Shown here: one piece after another, positions 1 through 6,295 of the stretch
How the letters are laid out: each line of letters starts with the position of its first letter
Position numbering within the stretch: the first letter of the stretch is position 1
Source: JANNRW01 sp031401815
GTDB taxonomy: Bacteria > Desulfobacterota > Desulfuromonadia > Geobacterales > DSM-12255
DNA length: 17,952 bases
Direction of reading: 5' to 3'
Assembly (NCBI GenBank): GCA_031401815.1
Contig: JANNRW010000104.1
Location: 1 to 17,952 of the forward strand
Program-made: the position numbers and the translations under genes
Notes under the pieces: model-generated
The model's database searches: none
Seen by the model: only the letters and a program-made list of their open reading frames with translations
Told to the model about the DNA's origin: nothing

Positions 1-15
1 CCCCCGCCAGGGGGG
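1..15 (-). terminator. GC-rich palindrome downstream of the htpX unit
   Basis: A run of five C and a run of at least five G are separated by a four-base loop, about 25 bases past the stop of the exported-protein gene in the direction of its transcription. It could be the stem of the operon's terminator. The window ends before any T-run could be seen, so this is only a suggestion. Confidence 0.25.
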
Positions 16-38
16 AGGGGACTTGTTTAGAAAATTTA

Positions 39-416
39 TCAGATTTCCGGTGGGACAAAGATGGCTAGAAAGACTTTCGGAGTGTATCCATTGGTATGCG
101 GATGGAAAAGATGCCTTTCCGCAAAAATCCCTTTCCAGGAGCAGAAAAGCAGAGAGTCGAAAGAGCCGGAAGAGGGCTCTTCATTGTCACAGCTGTCATC
201 ACTGTTTTCGCACGGTGAGTGGTTCGACTGCTCCCCTCTTTCATCAGCAGTGCGGTCATCAGGGAGCATTTGACAGACAGATGTATCATCTGCTTCAGCT
301 TTTGACAGCTCAAGGCTAAAAGAGCTGAATGGAGCCAGAAGCAGCGCACCCAGCACAAGTAAAGCAGCAAGTTGTCTGCAAGGATATCTGTTCATGAGTT
401 TCGCAGGAGTGAGCAT
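39..416 (-). CDS. Small exported cysteine-containing protein of unknown function
   Basis: I do not recognise a family for this 125-residue product. Residues 9-34 form a short basic stretch followed by a Leu/Ala-rich hydrophobic core (LAALLVLGALLLAPF), as in a Sec signal peptide. The remainder is acidic and serine-rich with four cysteines (about 48, 69, 76 and 92), so an envelope or periplasmic location is likely. The ATG directly follows the htpX stop (TAA then ATG, no gap), which implies translational coupling and a shared transcript. A second Met at residue 8 sits just before the signal core and may be the true start; neither start has a strong ribosome binding site. The link to HtpX, an inner-membrane quality-control protease, hints at an envelope role, but this is inference. 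Overlapping plus-strand frames look like shadows. Confidence 0.55.
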   Translation of the reverse strand: MLTPAKLMNRYPCRQLAALLVLGALLLAPFSSFSLELSKAEADDTSVCQMLPDDRTADERGEQSNHSPCENSDDSCDNEEPSSGSFDSLLFCSWKGIFAERHLFHPHTNGYTPKVFLAIFVPPEI

Positions 417-1268
417 TTATCGGCCTGCCATAGCCTCCAGCCGCGCAATCCGCTCCTCCATCGGAGGGTGGGTTGAGAAAAGCCTGAGGAGAGCGCCACC
501 AGTGAGTGGGTTGACGATGAACATGTGGGCAGTCGCAGGTCTGGCTTCCAGCATCGGTACAGCCTGAGAAGCTGTCTGAAGCTTTCTCAAGGCATTTGCC
601 AGAGCCAGCGGACGTCCGCAAATCCTGGCACCCGATTCATCGGCAAGATACTCCCTGGAGCGGGAGACTGCCATCTGTATGAGCATGGCGGCAATCGGGG
701 CGATTATGGCCATCACCAGCATGCCGACAAAACCGCCTCCACCCTCGTCATCGTCGCTGCGCCCTCCACCCAGCATCGCCCCCCACTGTAGCATGCTGCC
801 TACCATGGAGATAGCGCCTGCAAGGGTTGCGGCAATGGTAGAGATCAGAATATCCCGGTTCTGGACGTGGGCAAGCTCATGCGCCATAACACCCTCCAGC
901 TCCTCAGTGGAGAGTATCCGCAAAACCCCTTCAGTTGCCGCTACAGCTGCATGCTCAGGGTCGCGGCCTGTAGCAAAGGCATTGGGGGAATCATCCGGAA
1001 TAATGTAGACCTTTGGCATCGGCAGACCTGCCTGCATGGCAAGGCGGCGGACAAGTCCGTAGAATACAGGGTGATCCTGCTCCCCGATCTCCTGTGCGCC
1101 GTACATTTTAAGGACAATCTTGTCTGAAAACCAGTAAGAGAAGACATTCATCCCCAGCGCCATGATAAAGGCGATGTACATGCCGGACTTGCCGCCAAGG
1201 GCGCTCCCCATGAGAACCATCAGGACTGTGAGAAGAGAGAGAAGAAAGGTTGTCTTTAGTCTGTTCAT
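417..1268 (-). CDS. htpX: HtpX-type membrane zinc metalloprotease (M48B)
   Basis: This 283-residue protein belongs to the HtpX family, inner-membrane zinc endopeptidases that degrade misfolded membrane proteins alongside FtsH. The zinc motif HELAH is at residues 130-134 (ligands H130 and H134, catalytic E131), and the third ligand is Glu about 207 in SREYLADESG. Two hydrophobic segments occupy the first 45 residues, and further ones lie near 140-165 and 180-200, matching the four-helix topology. Length is normal for the family (about 280-295). The ATG is preceded by GGGAGG at suitable spacing. The gene leads a two-gene unit with the exported protein. Its 5' leader carries a manganese riboswitch and an intrinsic terminator, so readthrough is probably controlled by Mn2+. 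That pairing is unexpected, since this riboswitch class usually controls Mn exporters or TerC-like proteins. Confidence 0.93.
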   Translation of the reverse strand: MNRLKTTFLLSLLTVLMVLMGSALGGKSGMYIAFIMALGMNVFSYWFSDKIVLKMYGAQEIGEQDHPVFYGLVRRLAMQAGLPMPKVYIIPDDSPNAFATGRDPEHAAVAATEGVLRILSTEELEGVMAHELAHVQNRDILISTIAATLAGAISMVGSMLQWGAMLGGGRSDDDEGGGGFVGMLVMAIIAPIAAMLIQMAVSRSREYLADESGARICGRPLALANALRKLQTASQAVPMLEARPATAHMFIVNPLTGGALLRLFSTHPPMEERIARLEAMAGR

Positions 1269-1328
1269 TTATATTACCTCCCACGTTATACTTAAGATTA
1301 TACTAGGTTTTTAGTCGTATAGGGGAAT

Positions 1329-1374
1329 AAAAAAAGACCTTTACCCTCAGCATGTTTGCCTGGATAAAGGTCTT
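1329..1374 (-). terminator. Intrinsic terminator / expression platform of the htpX leader
   Basis: Read on the minus strand, AAGACCTTTA (1365-1374) can pair with TAAAGGTCTT (1334-1343), and the stem is followed by seven U residues (1335-1329). The upstream arm is the same segment that closes helix P1 of the Mn aptamer. The terminator and the folded aptamer are therefore mutually exclusive, the standard layout of a transcriptional on-switch. Confidence 0.85.
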
Positions 1375-1467
1375 GTTGGCAAGTTTCTGCCCCGGTTCCG
1401 GGTCTTTTGACCGTGTTGACGGAATCCGGGTCGGCCTTTTTTCCAGCCGATAACTACTCCCCTCTAT
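1364..1467 (-). promoter_or_regulatory. yybP-ykoY manganese riboswitch aptamer
   Basis: The minus strand carries the hallmarks of this aptamer in order. P1 is formed by AUAGAGG (1467-1461) with CCUUUAU (1370-1364). The GGGGAGUAG motif is at 1462-1454. A P2 hairpin (UCGGCU/GGCCGA) follows. The CGUCAA loop motif, a short GGUC/GACC hairpin and CCGG come next, and the AACAAGACCUUU segment ends the aptamer. These match the known Mn-sensing fold, in which two purine-rich loops dock to form the metal site. Family knowledge: Mn2+ stabilises P1. Inference: this frees htpX from the downstream terminator, so htpX is switched on by Mn2+. Confidence 0.88.
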
Positions 1468-1477
1468 TTCTAATGTG

Positions 1478-1507
1478 AATATAGGTATTACTCTCCCCCT
1501 TTGTCAA
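1478..1507 (-). promoter_or_regulatory. Sigma-70 promoter of the Mn-riboswitch/htpX transcript
   Basis: A perfect TTGACA -35 box (1507-1502) is followed after 18 bases by TATATT (1483-1478). The predicted transcript start, near 1470, falls just upstream of the aptamer's P1 helix, so promoter and riboswitch support each other. Confidence 0.75.
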
Positions 1508-1524
1508 GGGGGAAGTGCAGAATG

Positions 1525-1554
1525 TCTGCAAATCATGTTGAATGAGAATTAAAT
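1525..1554 (+). repeat. Dispersed 30-bp repeat, copy 1
   Basis: A 30-base sequence beginning TCTGCAAATCATG and ending AGAATTAAAT recurs exactly at 2018-2047, and its last 20 bases recur at 2083-2102. It lies between the htpX promoter and the first toxin-antitoxin locus and flanks the broken parE gene. The type is REP-like or a remnant of a mobile element; no transposase is present. Confidence 0.8.
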
Positions 1555-1594
1555 TAGCTGTTTGGAATTTGTTTTCCCTTAAACCCTTTCCTTA

Positions 1595-1623
1595 TTGACA
1601 TGTAATACCGGTAGAGCTAGGTT
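1595..1623 (+). promoter_or_regulatory. Probable promoter/operator of the RelB/ParD-like locus
   Basis: TTGACA (1595-1600) is followed after 17 bases by a weak -10 candidate (TAGGTT, 1618-1623). The palindrome TACCGGTA lies inside the spacer, a plausible operator for autoregulation by the antitoxin. The -10 is poor, so confidence is modest. Confidence 0.4.
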
Positions 1624-1661
1624 AATTCATTCACGGATTATACGAAGGAGTGGAGGAAACC

Positions 1662-1850
1662 ATGCAAGGGCAAAGTATAAAAGTTGAAGCGCACTCTTTG
1701 GTGGATAACCTTTCAGATGAGGCATCATGGGATGACCTGATGAAAGAAATTTATGTCCGGCAAGCAATAGAGTCCGGTTTGGCTGACAGTCATGCCGGGC
1801 GTGTTTCTACGGTGCAGGAAGTCCGTGAAAAATACGGTTTGCCGACATGA
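1662..1850 (+). CDS. RelB/ParD-like antitoxin (addiction module protein)
   Basis: This 62-residue acidic protein has the pattern of short antitoxins that pair with RelE/ParE toxins: an N-terminal strand, then LSDEASWDDLMKEIYVRQAI, an SHAGR segment and the C-terminal VREKYGLPT. I chose the ATG at 1662 because GGAGG lies five bases upstream; the GTG at 1650 overlaps that site. Its stop overlaps the start of the next gene as ATGA, the usual coupling in type II modules. The toxin partner is internally deleted, so this antitoxin may no longer have its own target. It would normally neutralise the toxin by direct binding and may repress its own promoter. Confidence 0.75.
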   Translation: MQGQSIKVEAHSLVDNLSDEASWDDLMKEIYVRQAIESGLADSHAGRVSTVQEVREKYGLPT

Positions 1851-1975
1851 GAGTGGTCTGGACAAAAACTGCTCAAGAGCACCTGGATGAAATTTATCAC
1901 TACATTGAAGATGGAATTGAGGTTATAGCTGTACTGCATGATGCACAAAACTGTTTGCGGAGTTCTGACGGGTAA
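1847..1975 (+). pseudogene. RelE/ParE-family toxin with internal in-frame deletion
   Basis: The frame starts at the ATGA overlap with the antitoxin and encodes only 42 residues; the family is usually about 90-100. The first half (MRVVWTKTAQEHLDEIYHYI) is the typical ParE opening strand and helix. It is followed at once by GIEVIAVLHDAQNCLR, which looks like the family's C-terminal strand (IEVLxVLHxAR type). The middle, about half of the fold including its central sheet, is missing, yet the frame is preserved across the join near residue 22. An active toxin is therefore unlikely. A repeat follows about 40 bases downstream. What is seen is the fused ends; the deletion is inferred from family architecture. 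Confidence 0.75.
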
Positions 1976-2017
1976 ACAACTGGTTAATTGAGCGTTGACT
2001 CCATTCTATTTAGAAAA

Positions 2018-2106
2018 TCTGCAAATCATGTTGAATGAGAATTAAATAAACTGTCCCTGGAATTCCGTCCCTGGAATTCCCAATGTTGAATGAGAATTAA
2101 ATAAAC
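2018..2106 (+). repeat. Dispersed repeat copies 2 and 3 with a tandem 14-mer
   Basis: Copy 2 (2018-2047) is identical to 1525-1554. Copy 3 is partial (2083-2106). Between them the 14-mer GTCCCTGGAATTCC is repeated exactly in tandem (2053-2066 and 2067-2080). A near copy, GTCCCCGGAATTCC, lies at 2528-2541. The palindromic GGAATTCC core suggests REP-like elements of the sort mobilised by RAYT transposases; no such transposase is in the window. Confidence 0.75.
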
Positions 2107-2195
2107 CGGAATTCCGTTGTGCACGGCTCTCTCATTTTTTTGACTTCCATCCCATATTGTGTGATACTTTCACCATCATTTTCCGGAGGTTAGTC

Positions 2196-2378
2196 ATGGC
2201 GCATGCCGCAATAAAAGATTTTGTAAAAATTCCGAAGCAGGAATACAACGTGTTGAAAGAGATCTATAGAACCGTGCAGCGCCAAGCATTCCTGATGCGT
2301 ATCGACGACGCCGAAAAGAATTTTGCCACCGGTAAAACCAAAACGGTTTCAGTAAATGATCTGATTGCTTCAATATAG
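2196..2378 (+). CDS. Small orphan antitoxin-like protein
   Basis: The ATG at 2196 has GGAGG seven bases upstream; the longer frame from 2157 lacks a signal. The 60-residue product opens MAHAAIKDFVKIPKQEYN, has a central helical stretch (LKEIYRTVQRQAFLMRIDDAEKN) and ends TVSVNDLIASI. This helix-then-short-strand layout resembles small antitoxins whose C-terminal tail wraps the toxin, but I cannot place it in a named family. No toxin-like frame follows: the next 250 bases hold a hairpin, a REP-like motif and the abiEi promoter. It therefore stands alone, in line with the other toxin-poor loci here. Confidence 0.55.
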   Translation: MAHAAIKDFVKIPKQEYNVLKEIYRTVQRQAFLMRIDDAEKNFATGKTKTVSVNDLIASI

Positions 2379-2558
2379 TACCAGCCACGACATTTGCTAC
2401 TGATCATGTTTTTGTTGCAAGCTTCATCCGCTATTCAATACCACCGAAGGCCCCCACTCCAACTCTTCTTATGCATTCAAACACTTCCCAGTTTAAAGGA
2501 AATGCGGGAAGTGCCCCTAGTTTCCCTGTCCCCGGAATTCCCCCAGCGTTATCAATGA
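2379..2558. other. Intergenic stretch with hairpin and REP-like motif
   Basis: I see no convincing gene here. CACTTCCC (2482-2489) and GGGAAGTG (2506-2513) form an eight-base stem without a T-run. A GTCCCCGGAATTCC motif at 2528-2541 matches the tandem units near 2060 with one change. Confidence 0.5.
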
Positions 2559-2621
2559 CTCATAATTATTATTTGCAAAAAAGACTCATTTGCGATATTG
2601 ATTGCACATATTAATTATGAG
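2559..2621. promoter_or_regulatory. Inverted repeat at the abiEi promoter (candidate AbiEi operator)
   Basis: CTCATAATTA (2559-2568) and TAATTATGAG (2612-2621) are perfect ten-base inverted arms about 43 bases apart. They flank AT-rich promoter sequence directly before the abiEi ribosome binding site. A third ACTCAT lies at 2584-2589. AbiEi antitoxins of type IV systems are known to repress their own promoter through inverted repeats, so these arms are good operator candidates. Binding is inferred. Confidence 0.5.
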
Positions 2622-2630
2622 GTGTTCCCG

Positions 2631-3461
2631 ATGTATCAGGAGATTATTGACGAGTTTGCAGCGCAGGGGCGTTACTGTTTTTCGTTTGCCGAAATGGTAA
2701 AACGGCTGGACTCTTCCCATGTAGCAATCAAGTCTGCCCTGAACCGCCTGAAGAAAAAAGGCGTGTTGGCCTTACCCTTCCAGGAATTCTACGTAATACT
2801 CCCTCCCGAACACCGTGCCCGTGGCTGTCTGCCACCGCAGCAGTTTGTTCCCGATCTCATGGAATATCTTGGCGAGGTCTATTATGCCGGCCTGCTGAGC
2901 GCCGCCGAGTTTCACGGCGCTGCGCATCATCGTCCCCAGGTCTTTCAGGTGGTCGTGGCAAAAGCTCGTCGCCCCATCAAGTGCGGTCAGGTCAGGGTCG
3001 AATTCATCTTCAGAAAAAATGCCGCCAATATCCCGACCGAACCGAGGAACACTACCGCCGGTATTGTGAAAATATCCACCCCTGAAGCCACGGCGCTTGA
3101 TTTGATCGGCTACGTCCGCCACTGCGCCGGTCTGGACAATGTTGCAACTGTTATTGCCGAGTTGTCGGAAAAGATCGACAGTAAGCGCCTCATCAAGGTG
3201 GCTGGGTATTCACCCGTTGCCTGGGTGCAGCGGTTAGGCTATCTCCTTGATCTGCTAGAAGAACAGGACAAGGCGGATGCAGTTGCAGATTATTTGAAAA
3301 CCATGCGTCTCATGCCGACCCCGCTGATGCCCGGAGTCAGCATCAAGGGGGCAAAAAAGAACAACCGCTGGCAGGTCTTCGTAAATACAGACGTGGAACC
3401 GGATCTTTGCAGAGTTCGAGAAGAATCTCAGCGAAAAGTTACAGGACCCCCGTTTTCTTGA
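2631..3461 (+). CDS. abiEi: AbiEi-family antitoxin / transcriptional regulator (type IV TA)
   Basis: The start at 2631 has GAGGTG about eight bases upstream. The 276-residue product begins with a winged-helix domain (about 1-60, with SSHVAIKSALNRLKKKGVL) and continues into the conserved AbiEi body: YYAGLLSAAEFHGAAHHRPQ (84-103), a STPEATALDLIGY segment (149-161) and the LGYLLDLL helix. In type IV systems AbiEi represses the operon and counters the AbiEii nucleotidyltransferase toxin without binding it. The natural end of this subfamily appears to be VEPDL (255-259). Here 17 unrelated residues follow, because a deletion has joined the gene to the out-of-frame remainder of abiEii. The regulator itself looks complete. 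The next gene is only a stub, so this is an antitoxin without its toxin. Confidence 0.8.
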   Translation: MYQEIIDEFAAQGRYCFSFAEMVKRLDSSHVAIKSALNRLKKKGVLALPFQEFYVILPPEHRARGCLPPQQFVPDLMEYLGEVYYAGLLSAAEFHGAAHHRPQVFQVVVAKARRPIKCGQVRVEFIFRKNAANIPTEPRNTTAGIVKISTPEATALDLIGYVRHCAGLDNVATVIAELSEKIDSKRLIKVAGYSPVAWVQRLGYLLDLLEEQDKADAVADYLKTMRLMPTPLMPGVSIKGAKKNNRWQVFVNTDVEPDLCRVREESQRKVTGPPFS

Positions 3462-3576
3462 GGATATCGGGCCGCTCCTGCTGAAAAACAGCGGGTGGAA
3501 TTTTCAAAAGGCTGCGGATTTTGTGATGAATGAGCTGGGTGTCCTGTTGCCGGGGGATGCGTGGCAGGGGAAATAG
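3406..3576 (+). pseudogene. abiEii: C-terminal remnant of AbiEii nucleotidyltransferase toxin
   Basis: In the frame beginning at 3406 the DNA encodes 56 codons ending in TAG: FAEFEKNLSEKLQDPRFLED, then IGPLLLKNSGWNFQKAADFV, then MNELGVLLPGDAWQGK. This resembles the C-terminal helical end of AbiEii-type toxins. The nucleotidyltransferase core (GSxxR/DxD region) is absent, and the frame runs straight out of the abiEi C-terminal VEPDL codons. A single deletion that removed most of abiEii plus the abiEi stop codon explains the arrangement. The fragment is not in frame with a start codon and should be silent. Confidence 0.65.
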
Positions 3577-3935
3577 GAAAAATAGTGGCCCGTTTTTCCC
3601 GACGGCAACGTCAGCATCAACCAGTCCGAGGAGCTTGATGAAGCAGTAAAGGCCTGATTACGGCCGGGATGAGCGTAGGATGAGCGTAGGGTAGGGGAAA
3701 TAGCGAGGTTTGACTGAAGTGCTTGACATAAAATAGTAAGGTGTTCCTGTATTCCAAAGGGCAGGCTGAAAATGTGTGGAATGTAGACTCGATGACCCGT
3801 TATGGGTTCCAATAGAAAAATAGCTAGCAGTGTCCCCTCAGGGCATTGGTGGTGGGGCAACTTAATAGCAAAATAAATGTGGATGTCCATCAAAGCCTTC
3901 CGGGGCTTCATGGCCTGGTAAATTTCCACTTGGCG
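3577..3935. other. Non-coding/decayed gap between the abiE remnant and hsdM
   Basis: No complete gene is visible. A short plus-strand frame (about 3587-3658) reads WPVFPDGNVSINQSEELDEA and ends in TGA. It looks like the tail of a lost protein that I cannot name. The sequence GATGAGCGTAG is tandemly repeated near 3669-3690. A plus-strand TTGACA lies near 3724. A long minus-strand frame here overlaps the abiEii stub and has no family features. Confidence 0.4.
3893..3908 (-). terminator. Weak hairpin after hsdM
   Basis: On the minus strand AAGCC and GGCTT pair around a short loop, followed by only a few T residues, about 30 bases past the hsdM stop. It may end the defence operon, but the stem is short. 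Confidence 0.3.
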
Positions 3936-5393
3936 TTATTGACGAATTGCTCTTTCAGCAGCAGCAAACTCTCTCATCGCTTCCTCTAGATCCTCTAGAA
4001 TCTCTTTCATCAGCGCCTGTGGGGTCCCGACTTGAGTGGCATTCTTCGTTTCGTGTTGCCACTGGATGTCGAGGTTCGCTTTATCCCGTGTGATGATCTC
4101 CGAATATTTGAACCGTCGAAAGTTAGCTGTTTCCTTGCGCTGAGTCGGGTCGTCTGAGTAATAGCATTGAATGAAATCCGTCAGGTCTTTAGGTCCAATC
4201 GGGTTTTGCCTGAGCGAAAAATTTCGGTTAGAACGCAGATCATAAACCCATATTTCTTTTGTTGACGGATACTTCGTCACAGGCTTCTTGTCGAAGAAAA
4301 GCACATTTGCCTTTACGCCAGGCGAGTACCATATGCCGGTTGGTAGTCGCAACAGTGTATGAACCTCGCACCCTTGGAGCAAAGCGCGGCGAATCTTTTC
4401 GCCTGCGCCGCCTTCAAATAGCACATTGTCCGGTACGACCACCGCAGCGCGTCCGGTTTCCTTAAGCATTGAATAAACGTGTTGGACAAAATTGAGTTGT
4501 TTGTTACTGGTCGTAGCCCAGAAATCCTGTCGTTCGTAGGAAATCTTATCAGACAGGCTCTTTCCTCCCTTGCCAATGATGGTGAAACTACTCTTTTTCC
4601 CAAACGGCGGATTCGTTAGAACCATGTCCACTGGTTCTGCCTTGGATTCAAGGCTGTCACCAATCGTGACCACCGGATGATTGGGATCAGTACCAATCCC
4701 ATGAAGAAAAAGGTTCATCGCACACAAGCGTGCAACATTTGAGACGAGATCGACACCATGCAACGTCCTAGTCCGCAGGTGAGCATCCTCCTTGGCATTA
4801 GCCGTCCTGCTTTTTAGATACTCAAAGGCTGCCAACAGAAAGCCGCCTGTACCACATGCAGGATCGGAAATCAGCATCATTGGTTCAGGTCGCATCACCT
4901 CGACGATTGCTCGAATCACAGGCCGGGGTGTAAAGTATTGTCCGGCACCACCTCGCACATCATCAGCATTTCTGGCCAGCAACCCTTCATAGACTTCTCC
5001 CTTTACATCCACATCGAGCCTGGACCAGTCTTCACTGTCGATCATTTGAATGAGGAGGCGAAGTTTGGCTGGATCGTTTATCTTGCTCTGCGGCTTCGTG
5101 AATATAAGGCCAATCAATCCAGGCTGTTCGCTCAACTTACGCAACCCCTGATGATACCGCGCCAAAAGCTTCACATTGTCATTGATGTTTTTCAATGCAC
5201 CCCAAGCGTAGCGTGATGGTATCTCATTCGTTCCAACCTGATGCTGTTCCCATGTCATCTTCAAAAAAAGAAGATAGGTGATCTGCTCCGTATAATCCAT
5301 GAATGCTAGCCCGTCGTCCTTGAGAACATGGGCGTAGTTCCAGACTTTTTGGACGAGAGCCGAAGCTTGGTGATTATCATTAATGTGTTTCAA
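3936..5393 (-). CDS. hsdM: Type I restriction-modification methyltransferase subunit HsdM
   Basis: HsdM transfers a methyl group from AdoMet to the N6 of adenine at the site chosen by HsdS, as an M2S complex. The 485-residue product has the N-terminal helical HsdM domain (LVQKVWNYAHVLKDDGLAFM), then GQYFTPRPVI (about 151-160), AdoMet motif I DPACGTGGF (177-185) and catalytic motif IV NPPF (261-264). Length is normal. I chose the TTG at 5393: GGAGGA lies nine bases upstream, and TTGA overlaps the stop of the HNH gene, so translation is coupled. A TTG further upstream at 5414 precedes the ribosome binding site and is unlikely. It is the last gene of the hsdS::ptuA-ptuB-hsdM set. No HsdR subunit exists in the window, which is abnormal for a type I system. 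Confidence 0.92.
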   Translation of the reverse strand: MKHINDNHQASALVQKVWNYAHVLKDDGLAFMDYTEQITYLLFLKMTWEQHQVGTNEIPSRYAWGALKNINDNVKLLARYHQGLRKLSEQPGLIGLIFTKPQSKINDPAKLRLLIQMIDSEDWSRLDVDVKGEVYEGLLARNADDVRGGAGQYFTPRPVIRAIVEVMRPEPMMLISDPACGTGGFLLAAFEYLKSRTANAKEDAHLRTRTLHGVDLVSNVARLCAMNLFLHGIGTDPNHPVVTIGDSLESKAEPVDMVLTNPPFGKKSSFTIIGKGGKSLSDKISYERQDFWATTSNKQLNFVQHVYSMLKETGRAAVVVPDNVLFEGGAGEKIRRALLQGCEVHTLLRLPTGIWYSPGVKANVLFFDKKPVTKYPSTKEIWVYDLRSNRNFSLRQNPIGPKDLTDFIQCYYSDDPTQRKETANFRRFKYSEIITRDKANLDIQWQHETKNATQVGTPQALMKEILEDLEEAMREFAAAERAIRQ

Positions 5394-6295
5394 GTTAATA
5401 TTTCCTCCAACCAATCCCGTTTGATCTGGTGCCCAGCCCGATCCGTGTAAACCTCTGCTCTTGTATAGGCCAGAGCCGCAGCTGAATATTCGGCGTCAGG
5501 GTGAATTGCGCGCAGCAATTCTACTTCGCGACTTTTGTAGAGTGCGCGCAACTTCGGATCAATAATTTGGGGCCGAAGCCTTTCCAGATCTTGGATGATG
5601 CGCTGAATCATGCCAGCCACTGCCCGACGTCCATTGACCAGTTCTTTGCAGTGTAAGTGATAGACTTGGGCTGTAGTTGCAGCCCGATCATATTCTCGCG
5701 AGCCCGGCTGCCTGGCAGGCGTCGGGCGTCCATCGGGTCGGAATGTGAGCAGTTTCCAGTCATCTGGATCAATCGGGTCGAGAAGGTATGGGTCCTCTAA
5801 TTCGATGTCGTCACCCTCCTGGCGTGCCCTGAAACCTCCTGTGGGTAGCGGAAAGTGATCCCATTTGCCGCCGTCGGTTCCGTTAACAACATCAACACGA
5901 CGTTGATTACACCACTGACTTGAGTAACGATAATTCCGCCATGTAAAAGCAAGCCACCAGTAACCTTCATGTGTGGGGTCTTCGGCCACTCGGTTTTTAG
6001 GACGATAGTGATCGACGTTTTTGTCAGCAGTCGGATTGAGGCTTTCGGAATACCAGCATTTACCTTTTCTTAGCGCCTTTAGCTTTGGGTCCAAGTCCCG
6101 CCAGATTTTTTTCCGAGCAGGCAGATCCAGTCCAGCTGAGATAGCAGCCTTTCGAGCAGTGGAAGGATCTTGTCCAGTAGCACGCGCTGCAGCTTCCGCC
6201 CGTACTATCTCATTGCGCAAATCCCTCAAAGCTTGGTCAGCGCGTGACTGCCAGCCATCAGGCAGCTCTAACTGTTCTATGTCAACAAACCGCAT
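5390..6295 (-). CDS. PtuB-like HNH endonuclease
   Basis: The 301-residue product has an HNH core: KCWYSESLNPTADKNVDHYR (79-98) with the catalytic DHYRPK (95-100), then a GYWWLAFTWRNYRYSSQWCN stretch (111-130) supplying the N (about 121) and the CN pair (129-130). Then come KWDHFPL and DPYLLDP segments, typical of HNH partners of ABC-type ATPases (PtuB of Septu and retron-PtuAB systems). The first 65 residues are helical. Where many relatives have a second zinc cysteine (CWYC) this protein has Ser (CWYS), so the zinc knuckle is reduced. The start ATG overlaps the stop of the upstream fusion gene as TAATG, and the end overlaps the hsdM start. The DNA-cutting role in a complex with the ATPase is inferred from Septu; I am sure of HNH, less sure of the subgroup. 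Confidence 0.78.
   Translation of the reverse strand: MRFVDIEQLELPDGWQSRADQALRDLRNEIVRAEAAARATGQDPSTARKAAISAGLDLPARKKIWRDLDPKLKALRKGKCWYSESLNPTADKNVDHYRPKNRVAEDPTHEGYWWLAFTWRNYRYSSQWCNQRRVDVVNGTDGGKWDHFPLPTGGFRARQEGDDIELEDPYLLDPIDPDDWKLLTFRPDGRPTPARQPGSREYDRAATTAQVYHLHCKELVNGRRAVAGMIQRIIQDLERLRPQIIDPKLRALYKSREVELLRAIHPDAEYSAAALAYTRAEVYTDRAGHQIKRDWLEEILT

Noticed and set aside
1385..1440. Plus-strand GC hairpin followed by T-run, considered as a terminator or small RNA
   Set aside because: The pairing is explained by the inner helices of the manganese aptamer read on the minus strand.
2053..2080. Tandem 14-mer considered as a CRISPR or iteron array
   Set aside because: Only two units with no spacers and no cas or rep gene; better explained as REP-like repeats.
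3504..3929. 141-codon minus-strand frame after hsdM
   Set aside because: It overlaps the AbiEii remnant on the other strand, lacks a family pattern, and its composition (many Ser, Pro, His) looks like antisense translation.
5394..5414. Longer hsdM start at TTG 5414
   Set aside because: The GGAGGA ribosome binding site lies downstream of it and is correctly placed for the TTG at 5393, which also overlaps the HNH stop.
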